From positions 4,278,001 through 4,342,000 of the forward strand of contig NZ_CP072610.1 of NCBI RefSeq assembly GCF_021029445.1: 64,000 bases of DNA. The letters run 5' to 3'. The notes beneath the pieces are model-generated. The model was not told the origin of the DNA. It was given only the letters and a program-made list of their open reading frames with translations, and did not search any database. Numbering within the stretch: the first letter of the stretch is position 1; the number at the start of each line of letters is the position of its first letter. The stretch is from Pseudomonas wenzhouensis. Lineage in GTDB: Bacteria; Pseudomonadota; Gammaproteobacteria; Pseudomonadales; Pseudomonadaceae. Below are positions 38,750-47,826 of this stretch, in pieces. A program made the position numbers and the translations under genes.

Positions 38750-40080
38750 CAGGCCGTTGAAAAACTCGGCTTCAACTGCCCCAACCCGTCCGGTTTGGCG
38801 CTTTTTCAAGCGCTTTGGCCTAACGGAGTCCACACAAGGCCTGACTTCAGGCCTTTTTGACAGGTTTCAGCACCACGTTCACGCCTTTCGGCGTTTTTTG
38901 GGCGTAACTCGCCCTATACATGCGATCCTCGCCACCAACCCGACAGGCTACCCAGTCGGATCAGGTTGTAGACCGAGAAACCCAGCAATAACTGAGCACT
39001 CAGCTTGGCGCGACCGATCAGCTTGGTCTTGCGCAGGCCGCCAACCGTCTTCAGCCAGCCAAAACCTTCTTCGATCCGCTTGCGGATCTTCTGGCTGGCG
39101 GCATACCCCGGATGCCGCGTGGTGCGCCCATCGATGGCGCTGCCCTTGCGCTTCTGCGCCACATGCGGTGTCACTTTCAGCTCGCGCGCCCTCTGCACGA
39201 AACGCTTCTGGTCGTAATTCTTGTCTGCACCTACCGTGCTGCCCGGCTTGGCCGTGCGCTCCAGCATCTCCAGCGCCGCCTCTACCTCGGCACGTCCATT
39301 GAACTCGGTGCATTCCACATCCACGATCAGACCGTTGCGGTGCTCCATCATCGTGTGGGCCATGTGCGCCAGACGACTGGCATCGCCATTGCTCTTGCGC
39401 GCCAGCCGGGCCTCGGGATCGCTGGTCGATTGGTGGGTCGCGTTGCTGCGCTTCTCGCCCTTGAAGTCGGCATCGGGGTTGCGCGTGCCATCCTCCGGTG
39501 GGTCGCCGCCATCCTTCTTGATAAAGGACTTGTGCGAGGCCCAGGCGTCGATCAGCGTGCCATCGACGCTGAAATGCTCGTTGCTGGCGTACTCGGACCA
39601 TGCGGCCAGCGACTTGATGCGCTGGAAGAACAGCCGCGCTACATCCTGGTTGAACAAGCGGTCACGGTTCTGGCTGAAGGTCGAGTGATCCCACATGCGC
39701 TCGTCCATCGACAAGCCGACGAACCAGCGAAACAGCAGGTTGAAATCAATCTGCTCGACCAACTGCCGCTCGGAGCGAATGGTGTAAATCACCTGCAGCA
39801 ACGAGGCGCGCAGCAGCCGCTCCGGCGCAATCGAGGCCCGTCCCAGGGTGGAGTACAGCCCGTCGAAGTCCCGATCCATCGAAGCCAGAACGGTATCGAC
39901 CAGGCCTCGCAGGGGACGCAGCGGGTGATCGTTCGGGATGCGCTGCTCCAGCGTCGTATAACTGAACAGCTCGTTTTGTTTGAGGTCGAGTCCACGCATC
40001 GGCTTGGGCTGGCTTCGGCAGAAGAGGATGGCCGCCATTTTGCCAGAGCCACGCGGGCTCTGGCTTTTTTCAACGGCCTG
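38750..40080 (-). mobile_element. IS5-family insertion sequence (1331 bp) with CTAG duplications
   Basis: Terminal inverted repeats CAGGCCGTTGAAAAA are perfect over 15 bases at both ends (38750 and 40080). The 4-base direct repeat CTAG flanks the element (38746-38749 and 40081-40084), fitting the YTAR target duplications of the IS5 subgroup. It sits between IS110 copies 2 and 3 in former REP-pair DNA. Confidence 0.93.
38914..39999 (-). CDS. IS5-family DDE transposase
   Basis: About 361 residues. Visible are the N-terminal DUF772-type domain (LRPLRGLVDTVLASMDRDFD, RASLLQVIYTIRSERQLVEQ, LLFRWFVGLSMDERMWDHS) and the DDE domain: first Asp in FSVDGTLIDAWA, second in VGADKNYDQKRF, and Glu in RIEEGFGWLKTVGGLRK. 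No frameshift, so presumably functional. I favour the start MRGLDLKQNE at 39999, but an in-frame ATG at 40038 cannot be excluded. Confidence 0.92.
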   Translation of the reverse strand: MRGLDLKQNELFSYTTLEQRIPNDHPLRPLRGLVDTVLASMDRDFDGLYSTLGRASIAPERLLRASLLQVIYTIRSERQLVEQIDFNLLFRWFVGLSMDERMWDHSTFSQNRDRLFNQDVARLFFQRIKSLAAWSEYASNEHFSVDGTLIDAWASHKSFIKKDGGDPPEDGTRNPDADFKGEKRSNATHQSTSDPEARLARKSNGDASRLAHMAHTMMEHRNGLIVDVECTEFNGRAEVEAALEMLERTAKPGSTVGADKNYDQKRFVQRARELKVTPHVAQKRKGSAIDGRTTRHPGYAASQKIRKRIEEGFGWLKTVGGLRKTKLIGRAKLSAQLLLGFSVYNLIRLGSLSGWWRGSHV

Positions 40081-40198
40081 CTAGTGCGTCGCGTAACCCA
40101 CCAGGCGGTAGATCGCGTTGCGCCGGCGGTGGGTTACACCGCAGCTAATAAAGCGAGTCGACTGATAAGCGCGACAGGCGGCTAACCCACCCTTGTAT

Positions 40199-41359
<1,161 letters not shown>

Positions 41360-41378
41360 CAGTATCTACGAACGCGCT

Positions 41379-42410
41379 TCACTCGCCAGTCGCTCCGTGG
41401 CGCGCTACCAGACCACGCGGTGTGCCGCCCTGCCAGCGGCGGAAGGCGCGGTAGAACGGTGACAGCTCGGCGAAACCGCAGGCCCGTGCCACGTCGCGCA
41501 TATCCTGCCCCTGATCGAGCAGGCGCAGCGCGCGCAAGCGGCGCACTTCATCGTGCAGGGCACGAAAGCTGCTGCCCTGCTCGCTCAATGCCCGCTGCAA
41601 GGCGCTGCGGTTACTGCCCAAGGCCTGCGCGCAGGCTTGCAGGCTGCAGGTTGCGCGGCCCAGGTTGAGTTCCAGCCAGTAGCGCACCCGTGCCAACAGC
41701 TGGTTTTCCACCAACTCCGCCAATTGCCTCTCGGCTTCCTCGCTGAGCACCTCGAACAGCCTTGGACTGGCGCTGCGCGAGGGTCGCGAGAGCAATACGC
41801 GCGGCAGGATCAGTACGTCATGCGGCTGCGCGAAGCGTGGCTCGACGCCCAGCAGGCGACGATGCTCGACCAGCCTGCGTGGCGCCAGGTGACGAAACTC
41901 GACGCCCAGTAGCGGCAGCTCACCGCCAGCGGCCGATGCCAGCATCTTGCTCAGCAGCACGGCCAGGCACTCCATCTGCTGGCGCAGTGAACCGACCTCA
42001 CGGTAGTTGAGGTCGATCACCAGGCGCGCTTCCTCGCCCTGCTCCTCCAGCCGCGCGGCGAACCCGCCGGAGAGGATGTGCTGGAAGCGCACGAAGGCTT
42101 GCAAGCCCTGACGCACGTCCCGAGCAGCCAGCAGCAGGTAACCGACCACATCCATCGGCCGTGGCTGCATGACCTCGCCCAGGTGCAGGCCAATGTCGGC
42201 GTCCCCGGTGATACCTTCCAACGCCTGCCAGAAGCGCGGTGCGTTGTCATGCTCCTCACGCGCCTCCAGCAACGGCGCCGCCAGCGCCACGCCGGCGTAG
42301 GCCTGACGGTAGGTATCGGTGGGATCGAGCCCCAATGCCGCCAGGGCTTCATACAGCAGGCGACGCAGGGTCGAAGAGTGGGTCAGGGCGACGAAGGCGT
42401 TATCGGGCAT
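41379..42410 (-). CDS. AraC-family transcriptional regulator
   Basis: A 343-residue regulator with an N-terminal arabinose-binding-like domain (ALAALGLDPTDTYRQAYAGV, HLGEVMQPRPMDVVGYLLLA) and a C-terminal double helix-turn-helix (GRATCSLQACAQALGSNRSA; DVARACGFAELSPFYRAFRR). This is the OruR/ArgR-like group of Pseudomonas. GGAG 5 bases before ATG 42410 sets the start. It is divergent from the acylase gene, which it may regulate. Its 3' end is intact although IS110 inserted 11 bases beyond. Confidence 0.9.
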   Translation of the reverse strand: MPDNAFVALTHSSTLRRLLYEALAALGLDPTDTYRQAYAGVALAAPLLEAREEHDNAPRFWQALEGITGDADIGLHLGEVMQPRPMDVVGYLLLAARDVRQGLQAFVRFQHILSGGFAARLEEQGEEARLVIDLNYREVGSLRQQMECLAVLLSKMLASAAGGELPLLGVEFRHLAPRRLVEHRRLLGVEPRFAQPHDVLILPRVLLSRPSRSASPRLFEVLSEEAERQLAELVENQLLARVRYWLELNLGRATCSLQACAQALGSNRSALQRALSEQGSSFRALHDEVRRLRALRLLDQGQDMRDVARACGFAELSPFYRAFRRWQGGTPRGLVARHGATGE

Positions 42411-42528
42411 GAGGACTCCATATGGATTTGACCATATAATTTCAGGCCTGAAGCATATGGTCAATGCCGCCACACGGGCGCCCACGCAAAATGCCTGCAC
42501 GCTTGCCCACAACAATAAGGATCGCTGG

Positions 42529-44907
42529 ATGAAACGCTCACTGACCGCCCTGGCGCTGGTAATCGCTGCCGCAGCCGGTGGCCTGACCTGGTATCTGCAC
42601 GACAAGCAACCGCAACGTGACGGCGAATTGCGAATGAGCACCCTGCAGGCGCCGGTCACGGTCGACTATGACGAGCGCGGCGTGCCGCATATTCGCGCCG
42701 AGAACGAGGCCGACATGTACCGCGCCCTGGGCTTCGTGCATGCCCAGGATCGTCTGTTCCAGATGGAGCTGCTGCGCCGTCTGGCACGCGGCGAACTGGC
42801 CGAAGTCCTGGGTGAACAGCTGGTGCCCACCGATCGCCTGTTCCGCACCCTGGAAATCGCTCGCCATGCCGATGCCTACGCCGCCCGACTGGATGCCAGC
42901 AGCCCATCCACCCAGGCCCTGCAGCACTATCTCGAAGGCATCAACCAGTACCAGGCCAGCCGCCCGCGCCCACTGGAGTTCGACCTGCTGGGCATCACGT
43001 CACGCCCCTTCACCATGGCCGATACGCTGAGCGTCGCCGGTTACGTGGCCTACAGCTTCGCCGCCGCCTTGCGCACCGAGCCGCTGATGACCCATATCCG
43101 CGACGAGCTGGGCGCGGACTACCTCCAGCTGTTCGATCTCGACTGGTATCCACAGGGCGTACTCGCCAACACACTGAATACCGGTGACTGGCAGGATCTC
43201 GCGGCACTCGCCCAACTCAGCAATGGTGCCCTGGCAGGCAGCGGCCTGCCCCAGTTCGAGGGCAGCAATGCCTGGGTCGTCTCCGGCAGCCGCACGGCCA
43301 GCGGCAAGCCACTGCTGGCCGGCGACCCGCACATTCGCTTCTCGCTGCCAGCCGTGTGGTACGAGGCCCATCTGCAAGCGCCCGGTTACGAGCTGTATGG
43401 CTACCACCACGCGCTGGTACCCAGCGCCATGCTCGGCCATAACCGCGACTTCGCCTGGAGCCTGACCATGTTCCAGAATGACGACCTCGACCTGATCGCC
43501 GAGCGCGTCAACCCGGACAACGCCAATCAGGTCTGGTACCGGGGCAATTGGGTCGACCTCGAGCAGCGCACGGAAACCATCCAGGTCAAGGACGCCGAAC
43601 CGGTGCAGCTCACCCTGCGGCGCTCGCCGCACGGGCCGATCATCAACGATGCGCTGGGCCAGACCAGTGGCAGCACGCCCATCGCCATGTGGTGGGCCTT
43701 CCTCGAAACCGACAACCCGATGCTCGACGCCTTCTACCAGCTCAATCGTGCCGACAGCCTGGGCAAGGCGCGCGCCGCCGTCGAGAAGATCGAGGCCCCT
43801 GGCCTCAACGTGGTCTGGGCCAACGCCAGCGGTGATATCGCCTGGTGGGCGGCGGCCAAGCTGCCGCTGCGCCCAGCCGGGGTCAACCCGACCTTCATTC
43901 TCGACGGCAGCAGCGGCGAAGCGGACAAACTCGGCTATCACCCCTTCAGCGCCAACCCGCAGGAAGAAAATCCCGAGCGAGGCTATATCCTCTCGGCCAA
44001 CTACCAGCCCGTGCCGGCCAGTGGCATCGAGATTCCCGGTTATTACAACCTGCCTGATCGCGGTCAGCGCCTGAACCAGCGCCTGAACGACACCTCGGTG
44101 AAATGGGATACGCACAACAGCCAGGCACTGCAGCTCGACCCCGGCACCGGTTATGGCCCGCGTCTGCTGGCGCCGATCCTCGACGAACTGCGCAGCGCGG
44201 CACTGGACGATCAGGAGCGCGCGCTGGTGGCGCAACTGGCCGGGTGGAATGGCGACCATACGCTCGACTCCGTGGCCGCTACCCTGTTCAACCAGCTGAC
44301 CTATCAGATCGCCCACGAAGCCATGGCCGACGAACTGGGCGAGGTATTCTTCGACAGCCTGCTGCAGTCCCGCGCGCTCGACAGCGCCCTGCCGCGCCTG
44401 ACCGCCGATGCCGACTCCCCCTGGTGGAACCGCCAGGGCAGCGAACAACGCGAAAGCCGTGCGCAGATCGTCGCCGATGCCTGGCGCGCCAGCCTGGCGC
44501 ATCTGCGCCACGTACTCGGCAACGCCCCGGAAACCTGGACCTGGGATCGCGCGCATACCCTCACCCACGAACACCCACTTGGCCAACAGCCGCTATTGGC
44601 GCGCGTGCTGAATATCGGCCCGTTCGCCGCACCCGGTGGCCATGAAACGCCGAACAACCTGTCACACAAAATCGGTACGGCGCCCTGGCCGGTGGTTTAC
44701 GGCCCTTCGACGCGGCGCCTGATCGACCTGGCCGATGCCGACAAGGCGCTGGGCGGCATTCCCGTCGGCCAGAGCGGCGTCCCCTTCGACGCGCATTACG
44801 CTGATCAAGCCGCCGCACATGTGGCCGGCGAGTATCAACCGCAGCATCTGAGCGAAGCCGACGTCAACGCGCACAGCCAGGGCACGCTGCGCCTGCTGCC
44901 GCGCTGA
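42529..44907 (+). CDS. hacB: Penicillin-acylase family, probable AHL acylase (HacB-like)
   Basis: A 792-residue Ntn hydrolase exported to the periplasm (signal MKRSLTALALVIAAAAGGLTW) and expected to self-cleave into alpha and beta chains before the nucleophile Ser in EGSNAWVVSG (near residue 246). Further family features are RGVPHIRAENEADMYRALGF, HAQDRLFQMELLRR, GDPHIRFSLPAVWYE and the C-terminal PGGHETPNNL. Gene order (AraC and DUF6436 neighbours) matches PA0305/HacB of PAO1, an acyl-homoserine lactone acylase; substrate is inferred. AAGGA lies 7 bases before ATG 42529. Confidence 0.87.
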   Translation: MKRSLTALALVIAAAAGGLTWYLHDKQPQRDGELRMSTLQAPVTVDYDERGVPHIRAENEADMYRALGFVHAQDRLFQMELLRRLARGELAEVLGEQLVPTDRLFRTLEIARHADAYAARLDASSPSTQALQHYLEGINQYQASRPRPLEFDLLGITSRPFTMADTLSVAGYVAYSFAAALRTEPLMTHIRDELGADYLQLFDLDWYPQGVLANTLNTGDWQDLAALAQLSNGALAGSGLPQFEGSNAWVVSGSRTASGKPLLAGDPHIRFSLPAVWYEAHLQAPGYELYGYHHALVPSAMLGHNRDFAWSLTMFQNDDLDLIAERVNPDNANQVWYRGNWVDLEQRTETIQVKDAEPVQLTLRRSPHGPIINDALGQTSGSTPIAMWWAFLETDNPMLDAFYQLNRADSLGKARAAVEKIEAPGLNVVWANASGDIAWWAAAKLPLRPAGVNPTFILDGSSGEADKLGYHPFSANPQEENPERGYILSANYQPVPASGIEIPGYYNLPDRGQRLNQRLNDTSVKWDTHNSQALQLDPGTGYGPRLLAPILDELRSAALDDQERALVAQLAGWNGDHTLDSVAATLFNQLTYQIAHEAMADELGEVFFDSLLQSRALDSALPRLTADADSPWWNRQGSEQRESRAQIVADAWRASLAHLRHVLGNAPETWTWDRAHTLTHEHPLGQQPLLARVLNIGPFAAPGGHETPNNLSHKIGTAPWPVVYGPSTRRLIDLADADKALGGIPVGQSGVPFDAHYADQAAAHVAGEYQPQHLSEADVNAHSQGTLRLLPR

Positions 44908-44960
44908 GCACCACGCAGCGTGGTGCACCAACGGTGCATCGCGCTGCACGCTGGTGCAGC
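44908..44960. promoter_or_regulatory. Cluster of GCACC/GGTGC half-sites, candidate NtrC enhancer
   Basis: Starting right after the acylase stop, GCACC, GGTGC, TGCACC, GGTGCA, TGCAC and GGTGCA follow in ~53 bases. NtrC sites are built from such GCACCA / TGGTGC half-sites, but the spacings here are not the textbook one. The cluster ends 85 bases upstream of a sigma-54 promoter, a usual enhancer distance. Role inferred. Confidence 0.45.
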
Positions 44961-45045
44961 CTGCTGGCTGCCAATAGCCGTCTCAGCCGCGCCGAACAGG
45001 CCTGAAACCCAAGCAGAACGCGCCTTACAGCCACGGTCATAAAAC

Positions 45046-45061
45046 TGGCACAGCCTCTGCA
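45046..45061 (+). promoter_or_regulatory. Sigma-54 (RpoN) promoter
   Basis: TGGCAC-AGCCT-CTGCA: the GG (45047-45048) and GC (45059-45060) are exactly 10 bases apart, as required for -24/-12 elements. The consensus is TGGCACG-N4-TTGC; here the -12 element has C for the first T. Transcription would start near 45072 and run rightwards into the repeat modules, not into an annotated gene. Confidence 0.7.
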
Positions 45062-45070
45062 TGGGCTATG

Positions 45071-45235
45071 ACAATCCAGTTTTGGGGGCCTTGGTACAGG
45101 CAGGCCGGGGAATCCCCCTCTTTATGCGACGCGACAACCGCGTCAGATGGGCGCCACCGCTCAACAGGCACGGCGCCATCCGTTTCGGGGACCTTGGTAC
45201 AGGCAGGCTGGGGAATCCCCTTCTTTATCTGGTAC
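45071..45235 (+). ncRNA. nrsZ: Candidate nitrogen-regulated sRNA (NrsZ-like), two repeat modules
   Basis: Downstream of the sigma-54 promoter two near-identical modules lie 102 bases apart (45084-45118 and 45187-45220), each GGGG-N-CCTTGGTACAGGCAGG-C-N-GGGGAA..CCCC. An outer stem GGGGG/CCCCC in module 1 becomes GGGGA/TCCCC in module 2, a compensatory change that supports an RNA fold. Module 2 ends in a GC hairpin and TTCTTTAT. PAO1 NrsZ is a processed multi-module sRNA under NtrC/RpoN, lying next to PA5126 (published knowledge). The gene at 45225 occupies the PA5126 place. Identity as NrsZ is inferred from promoter, position and repeats. Confidence 0.6.
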
Positions 45236-45668
45236 GCAGCACCAGGCGCGCATGCCAACGCCCATCCTCTTGCGCACCGCGCCACTCCCCGTCCAGCGGG
45301 CGGGGCGACACCAGCACCAGCAGCAGATCACGCCCCTCGCGCTCGATGCGCCAGTTCACCAGGCCCAGCGGCAGTTTGAGCTGGCCGTCACGTACCCGAC
45401 CGTAGGCATCCTCATAGCGATACACCAGCGCGCCCTCGACATGCTCGACCTGCTGCGGCGGCTCACGGTTGAACCATAGCTGCAAGCCCTGCTCCCAGGG
45501 CTCGGCGTCCTCGATACGCAGCCGTGGCGGCTCGAACACCCGGCCGATCATCACCCCGATCAGAAAGGCAAGCAGCATCACCGACGCGACAAAACGCCAG
45601 CGCAAACGCGGCCGTGGATCTTCTGGCGGCGTAGAATGGCGCTCGTCCCAGTGCTCGGAGTGCTGCAT
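45225..45668 (-). CDS. Single-span membrane protein, PA5126-like, unknown function
   Basis: A 147-residue protein with a charged N-terminus (EDPRPRLRWR), one transmembrane helix (FVASVMLLAFLIGVMIG) and a C-terminal domain with beta-like sequence (ALVYRYEDAYGRVRDGQLKLPLGLVNWRIER). I do not recognise a domain. Its ATG lies in the same CATG as the trmL start, so the two genes diverge with no spacer; a later internal start is possible. Its 3' end overlaps the candidate sRNA on the other strand. Confidence 0.7.
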   Translation of the reverse strand: MQHSEHWDERHSTPPEDPRPRLRWRFVASVMLLAFLIGVMIGRVFEPPRLRIEDAEPWEQGLQLWFNREPPQQVEHVEGALVYRYEDAYGRVRDGQLKLPLGLVNWRIEREGRDLLLVLVSPRPLDGEWRGAQEDGRWHARLVLRTR

Positions 45669-46131
45669 GTTTCACGTCATCCTCTTTCAACCGGAAATTC
45701 CGCCCAATACCGGCAACATTATCAGGCTGTGTGCCAACAGCGGCTGCCAACTGCACCTGATCGAGCCGCTGGGCTTCGAGCTGGACGACAAGCGCCTGCG
45801 CCGCGCCGGCCTGGACTATCACGAATACGCCACGCTCAAGCGCCACTCTGACCTGCAGAGCTGCCTCGACAGCCTCGGCCAGCCGCGCCTGTTCGCCTTC
45901 ACCACCAAGGGTTCGCAGCCGTTCCACGAAATCGCCTATCAGCCCGGTGATGCCTTCCTGTTCGGCCCGGAAAGCCGCGGCCTGCCAGAAGAGGTTCGCA
46001 ACGCCCTGCCGCCCGAACGGCGCGTGCGCCTGCCGATGCGCGCCGGTTGCCGCAGCCTGAATCTCTCCAACACCGTGGCGGTGACGGTTTATGAAGCCTG
46101 GCGGCAGAACGGCTTCGCCGAAGCCGAGTGA
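45667..46131 (+). CDS. trmL: tRNA (cytidine/uridine-2'-O-)-methyltransferase TrmL
   Basis: SPOUT methyltransferase that 2'-O-methylates the wobble base 34 of leucine tRNAs. The 154 residues begin MFHVILFQPEIPPNTGNIIR and contain the knotted SAM site (FLFGPESRGLPEEV and LNLSNTVAVTVYEAWRQ). GGAG lies 6 bases before ATG 45667. The synteny trmL-secB-grxC is conserved in pseudomonads. Confidence 0.95.
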   Translation: MFHVILFQPEIPPNTGNIIRLCANSGCQLHLIEPLGFELDDKRLRRAGLDYHEYATLKRHSDLQSCLDSLGQPRLFAFTTKGSQPFHEIAYQPGDAFLFGPESRGLPEEVRNALPPERRVRLPMRAGCRSLNLSNTVAVTVYEAWRQNGFAEAE

Positions 46132-46142
46132 GGCGCGCACCC

Positions 46143-46212
46143 TGCTCTACCCATCCAACGATGCCGAATAAACGCCGCAACACAACCTGTAGGAGCCGGC
46201 TTGCCGGTGATC
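46143..46212 (-). repeat. Intergenic repeat, copy B (inverted)
   Basis: Inverted near-copy of 17046-17116. The 345-base gap to secB also holds a palindromic CGCCCGCAAGCGGGCG unit (about 46225), a CCTGGGTTAAGCTCAGCGAA unit (from 46264) and the secB terminator; I see no gene in it. Confidence 0.7.
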
Positions 46213-46422
46213 ACACCAGCCAAACATCGCCCGCAAGCGGGCGCCTACAACGCATGCTGGCAGCCTGGGTTAAGCTCAGCGAAACCCGGGGGCCGCCTGA
46301 TGGGTCATTCTTATGCTCTGCCGCGCCACCCGGCATGAAGTGGGCGCTGCAAACACTGGTAACCCTGCAGAGCGTGGGCAGCACCGGTTATGGAAACCGG
46401 TTCATGCCGCCCCTGAAAAAGC

Positions 46423-46460
46423 AAAACGCCGCGCTCCCTCGCAGGGAGTCGCGGCGTTTT
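46423..46460 (-). terminator. Terminator of secB (bidirectional)
   Basis: AAAACGCCGCG-CTCCC and GGGAG-TCGCGGCGTTTT form a long GC stem flanked by A- and T-runs on the two sides, 16 bases after the secB stop. Confidence 0.85.
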
Positions 46461-46476
46461 TCCAGCGCTATGACGC

Positions 46477-46962
46477 TTATTGCGCAGCGGTTTCGCCAGC
46501 CTGCTGCATGCGCTGCAGCTCCTGGGCGTACAGCGCGTCGAAGTTCACCGGCGACAGCATCAGGGCCGGGAACGAGCCGCGGATCACCAGGCTGTCCAGC
46601 GCTTCGCGGGCGTAGGGGAACAGGATGTTCGGGCAGAAGGCGCCAAGGGTGTGGCTCATCGAAGCCGCGTCCAGACCCTTGATCAGGAAGATGCCGGCCT
46701 GCTGCACTTCAGCGATAAAGGCGACTTCTTCGCCGTTCTTCACCGTTACCGACAGGGTCAGCACCACTTCATGGAAGTCACCTTCCAGGGCCTTCTGGCG
46801 GGTATTGAGATCCAGACCGACGCTCGGCGTCCACTCCTGACGGAAGATTTCCGGGCTCTTCGGCGCTTCGAAGGACAGGTCCTTGACGTAGATGCGCTGC
46901 AGGGAGAATTGCGGGTTCTGCGAATCGGCAGCGGCGGCGCCGCTGTTGGCTTGCTCGGTCAT
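46477..46962 (-). CDS. secB: Protein-export chaperone SecB
   Basis: Homotetrameric cytosolic chaperone that keeps preproteins unfolded and hands them to SecA. The 161 residues include [49 protein letters not shown] and the conserved [11 protein letters not shown]. Start at [11 protein letters not shown] (46962). Last gene of the rhodanese-grxC-secB cluster. Confidence 0.97.
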   Translation of the reverse strand: MTEQANSGAAAADSQNPQFSLQRIYVKDLSFEAPKSPEIFRQEWTPSVGLDLNTRQKALEGDFHEVVLTLSVTVKNGEEVAFIAEVQQAGIFLIKGLDAASMSHTLGAFCPNILFPYAREALDSLVIRGSFPALMLSPVNFDALYAQELQRMQQAGETAAQ

Positions 46963-46990
46963 GGCGTGTGCCTTCCTTAACGTTGAGGTT

Positions 46991-47251
46991 TCAAGCGGGG
47001 TTCTGCAGCAGCGCATCGAGCTTGCCGGCGCGCTCCAGGGCATAGAGGTCGTCACAGCCACCAACATGGGTGCTGCCGATCCAGATTTGCGGCACCGAGG
47101 TGCGCCCAGCCTTGCGGGTCATCTCCGCGCGCACGGCCGGCTGACCGTCGACGCATATTTCCTCGAAGCCCACCCCTTTGCTGCTCAGCAGTTGCTTGGC
47201 ACGCATGCAGTAGGGGCACCAGTCGCTGGAGTAGATGACCACGCCGGTCAT
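46991..47251 (-). CDS. grxC: Glutaredoxin 3
   Basis: An 86-residue monothiol/dithiol oxidoreductase with active site [14 protein letters not shown], cis-proline segment TSVPQIWIG and the GSH-binding [10 protein letters not shown]. It lies one base after the rhodanese gene and 28 bases before secB, in one operon. Confidence 0.95.
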   Translation of the reverse strand: MTGVVIYSSDWCPYCMRAKQLLSSKGVGFEEICVDGQPAVRAEMTRKAGRTSVPQIWIGSTHVGGCDDLYALERAGKLDALLQNPA

Positions 47252-47252
47252 G

Positions 47253-47666
47253 TCACTTCACCAGCGGCAGGTTGTCGCCGCGCCAGGTGGCGATGCCACC
47301 GGACAGTTTGGCAACGGTGTAGCCGGCCTTCTTCAGCTCGCGGGCGATGCTGCCGGCGTGCTGGCCCATGGCGTCGACGATGATGATGGTCTTGGCCTTG
47401 TGCTTGTCCAGCTCGGCGATGCGCGCTGCGACCTTGTCGTAAGGAATGTGCAGCGAATCGACGATATGACCGGCGGAGAAGTCCTTCTGCGCGCGGATAT
47501 CCAACACCACGCCCTGTTCACTGTTGACCAGTGCGGTGAGCTCGCGGCTCGACAGGCTCTGCCCGCCCTTGCGCATTTCGGTGACGATCAGCAGCACCAG
47601 CAGCACGGCAAATGTGCCGCTCAGTACATAGTGGTTAATGATGAATTCAATCAGGTTGGCGAACAT
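47253..47666 (-). CDS. Membrane-anchored rhodanese-like protein, catalytic Cys absent
   Basis: 137 residues: an N-terminal membrane helix (YVLSGTFAVLLVLLIVTEM) and one rhodanese domain (VVLDIRAQKDFSAGHIVDSLHIPY). The active-site loop reads IIIVDAMGQHAGSIA with no cysteine, so it is probably not a sulfurtransferase. First gene of the operon. Its ATG lies 21 bases after the 3' end of the group II intron, so the operon leader is interrupted by that intron. No clear Shine-Dalgarno site precedes it. Confidence 0.88.
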   Translation of the reverse strand: MFANLIEFIINHYVLSGTFAVLLVLLIVTEMRKGGQSLSSRELTALVNSEQGVVLDIRAQKDFSAGHIVDSLHIPYDKVAARIAELDKHKAKTIIIVDAMGQHAGSIARELKKAGYTVAKLSGGIATWRGDNLPLVK

Positions 47667-47728
47667 CTATAGGGCCCAGGACGGTAAGTCGGGTAGGGAT
47701 AGGCCATTGCTGGCCCATCCCCCCCTAA

Positions 47729-47762
47729 GAACCGTACGTGCGGCTTTCACCGCATACGGCTC
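47729..47762 (-). ncRNA. Group II intron domain V
   Basis: A 34-base hairpin beginning GAGCCGTATGCGGTGAAAGC and ending GCACGTACGGTTC, with the GAAA tetraloop and two-base bulge typical of the catalytic domain V. It reads on the minus strand, as does the maturase. Confidence 0.92.
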
Positions 47763-47826
47763 AAGCTTACGAAAAAATCAAGTAGCTTGGCCGGCAACGT
47801 ACGAAGTGTTGCGTCGGATTCTACAG

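Noticed and set aside
45085..45230. Repeat modules as a protein-coding repeat (frames reading GIPQPACTKVPE and similar)
   Set aside because: No start or ribosome site, frames differ between modules, and the sigma-54 promoter with compensatory stem changes favours RNA.
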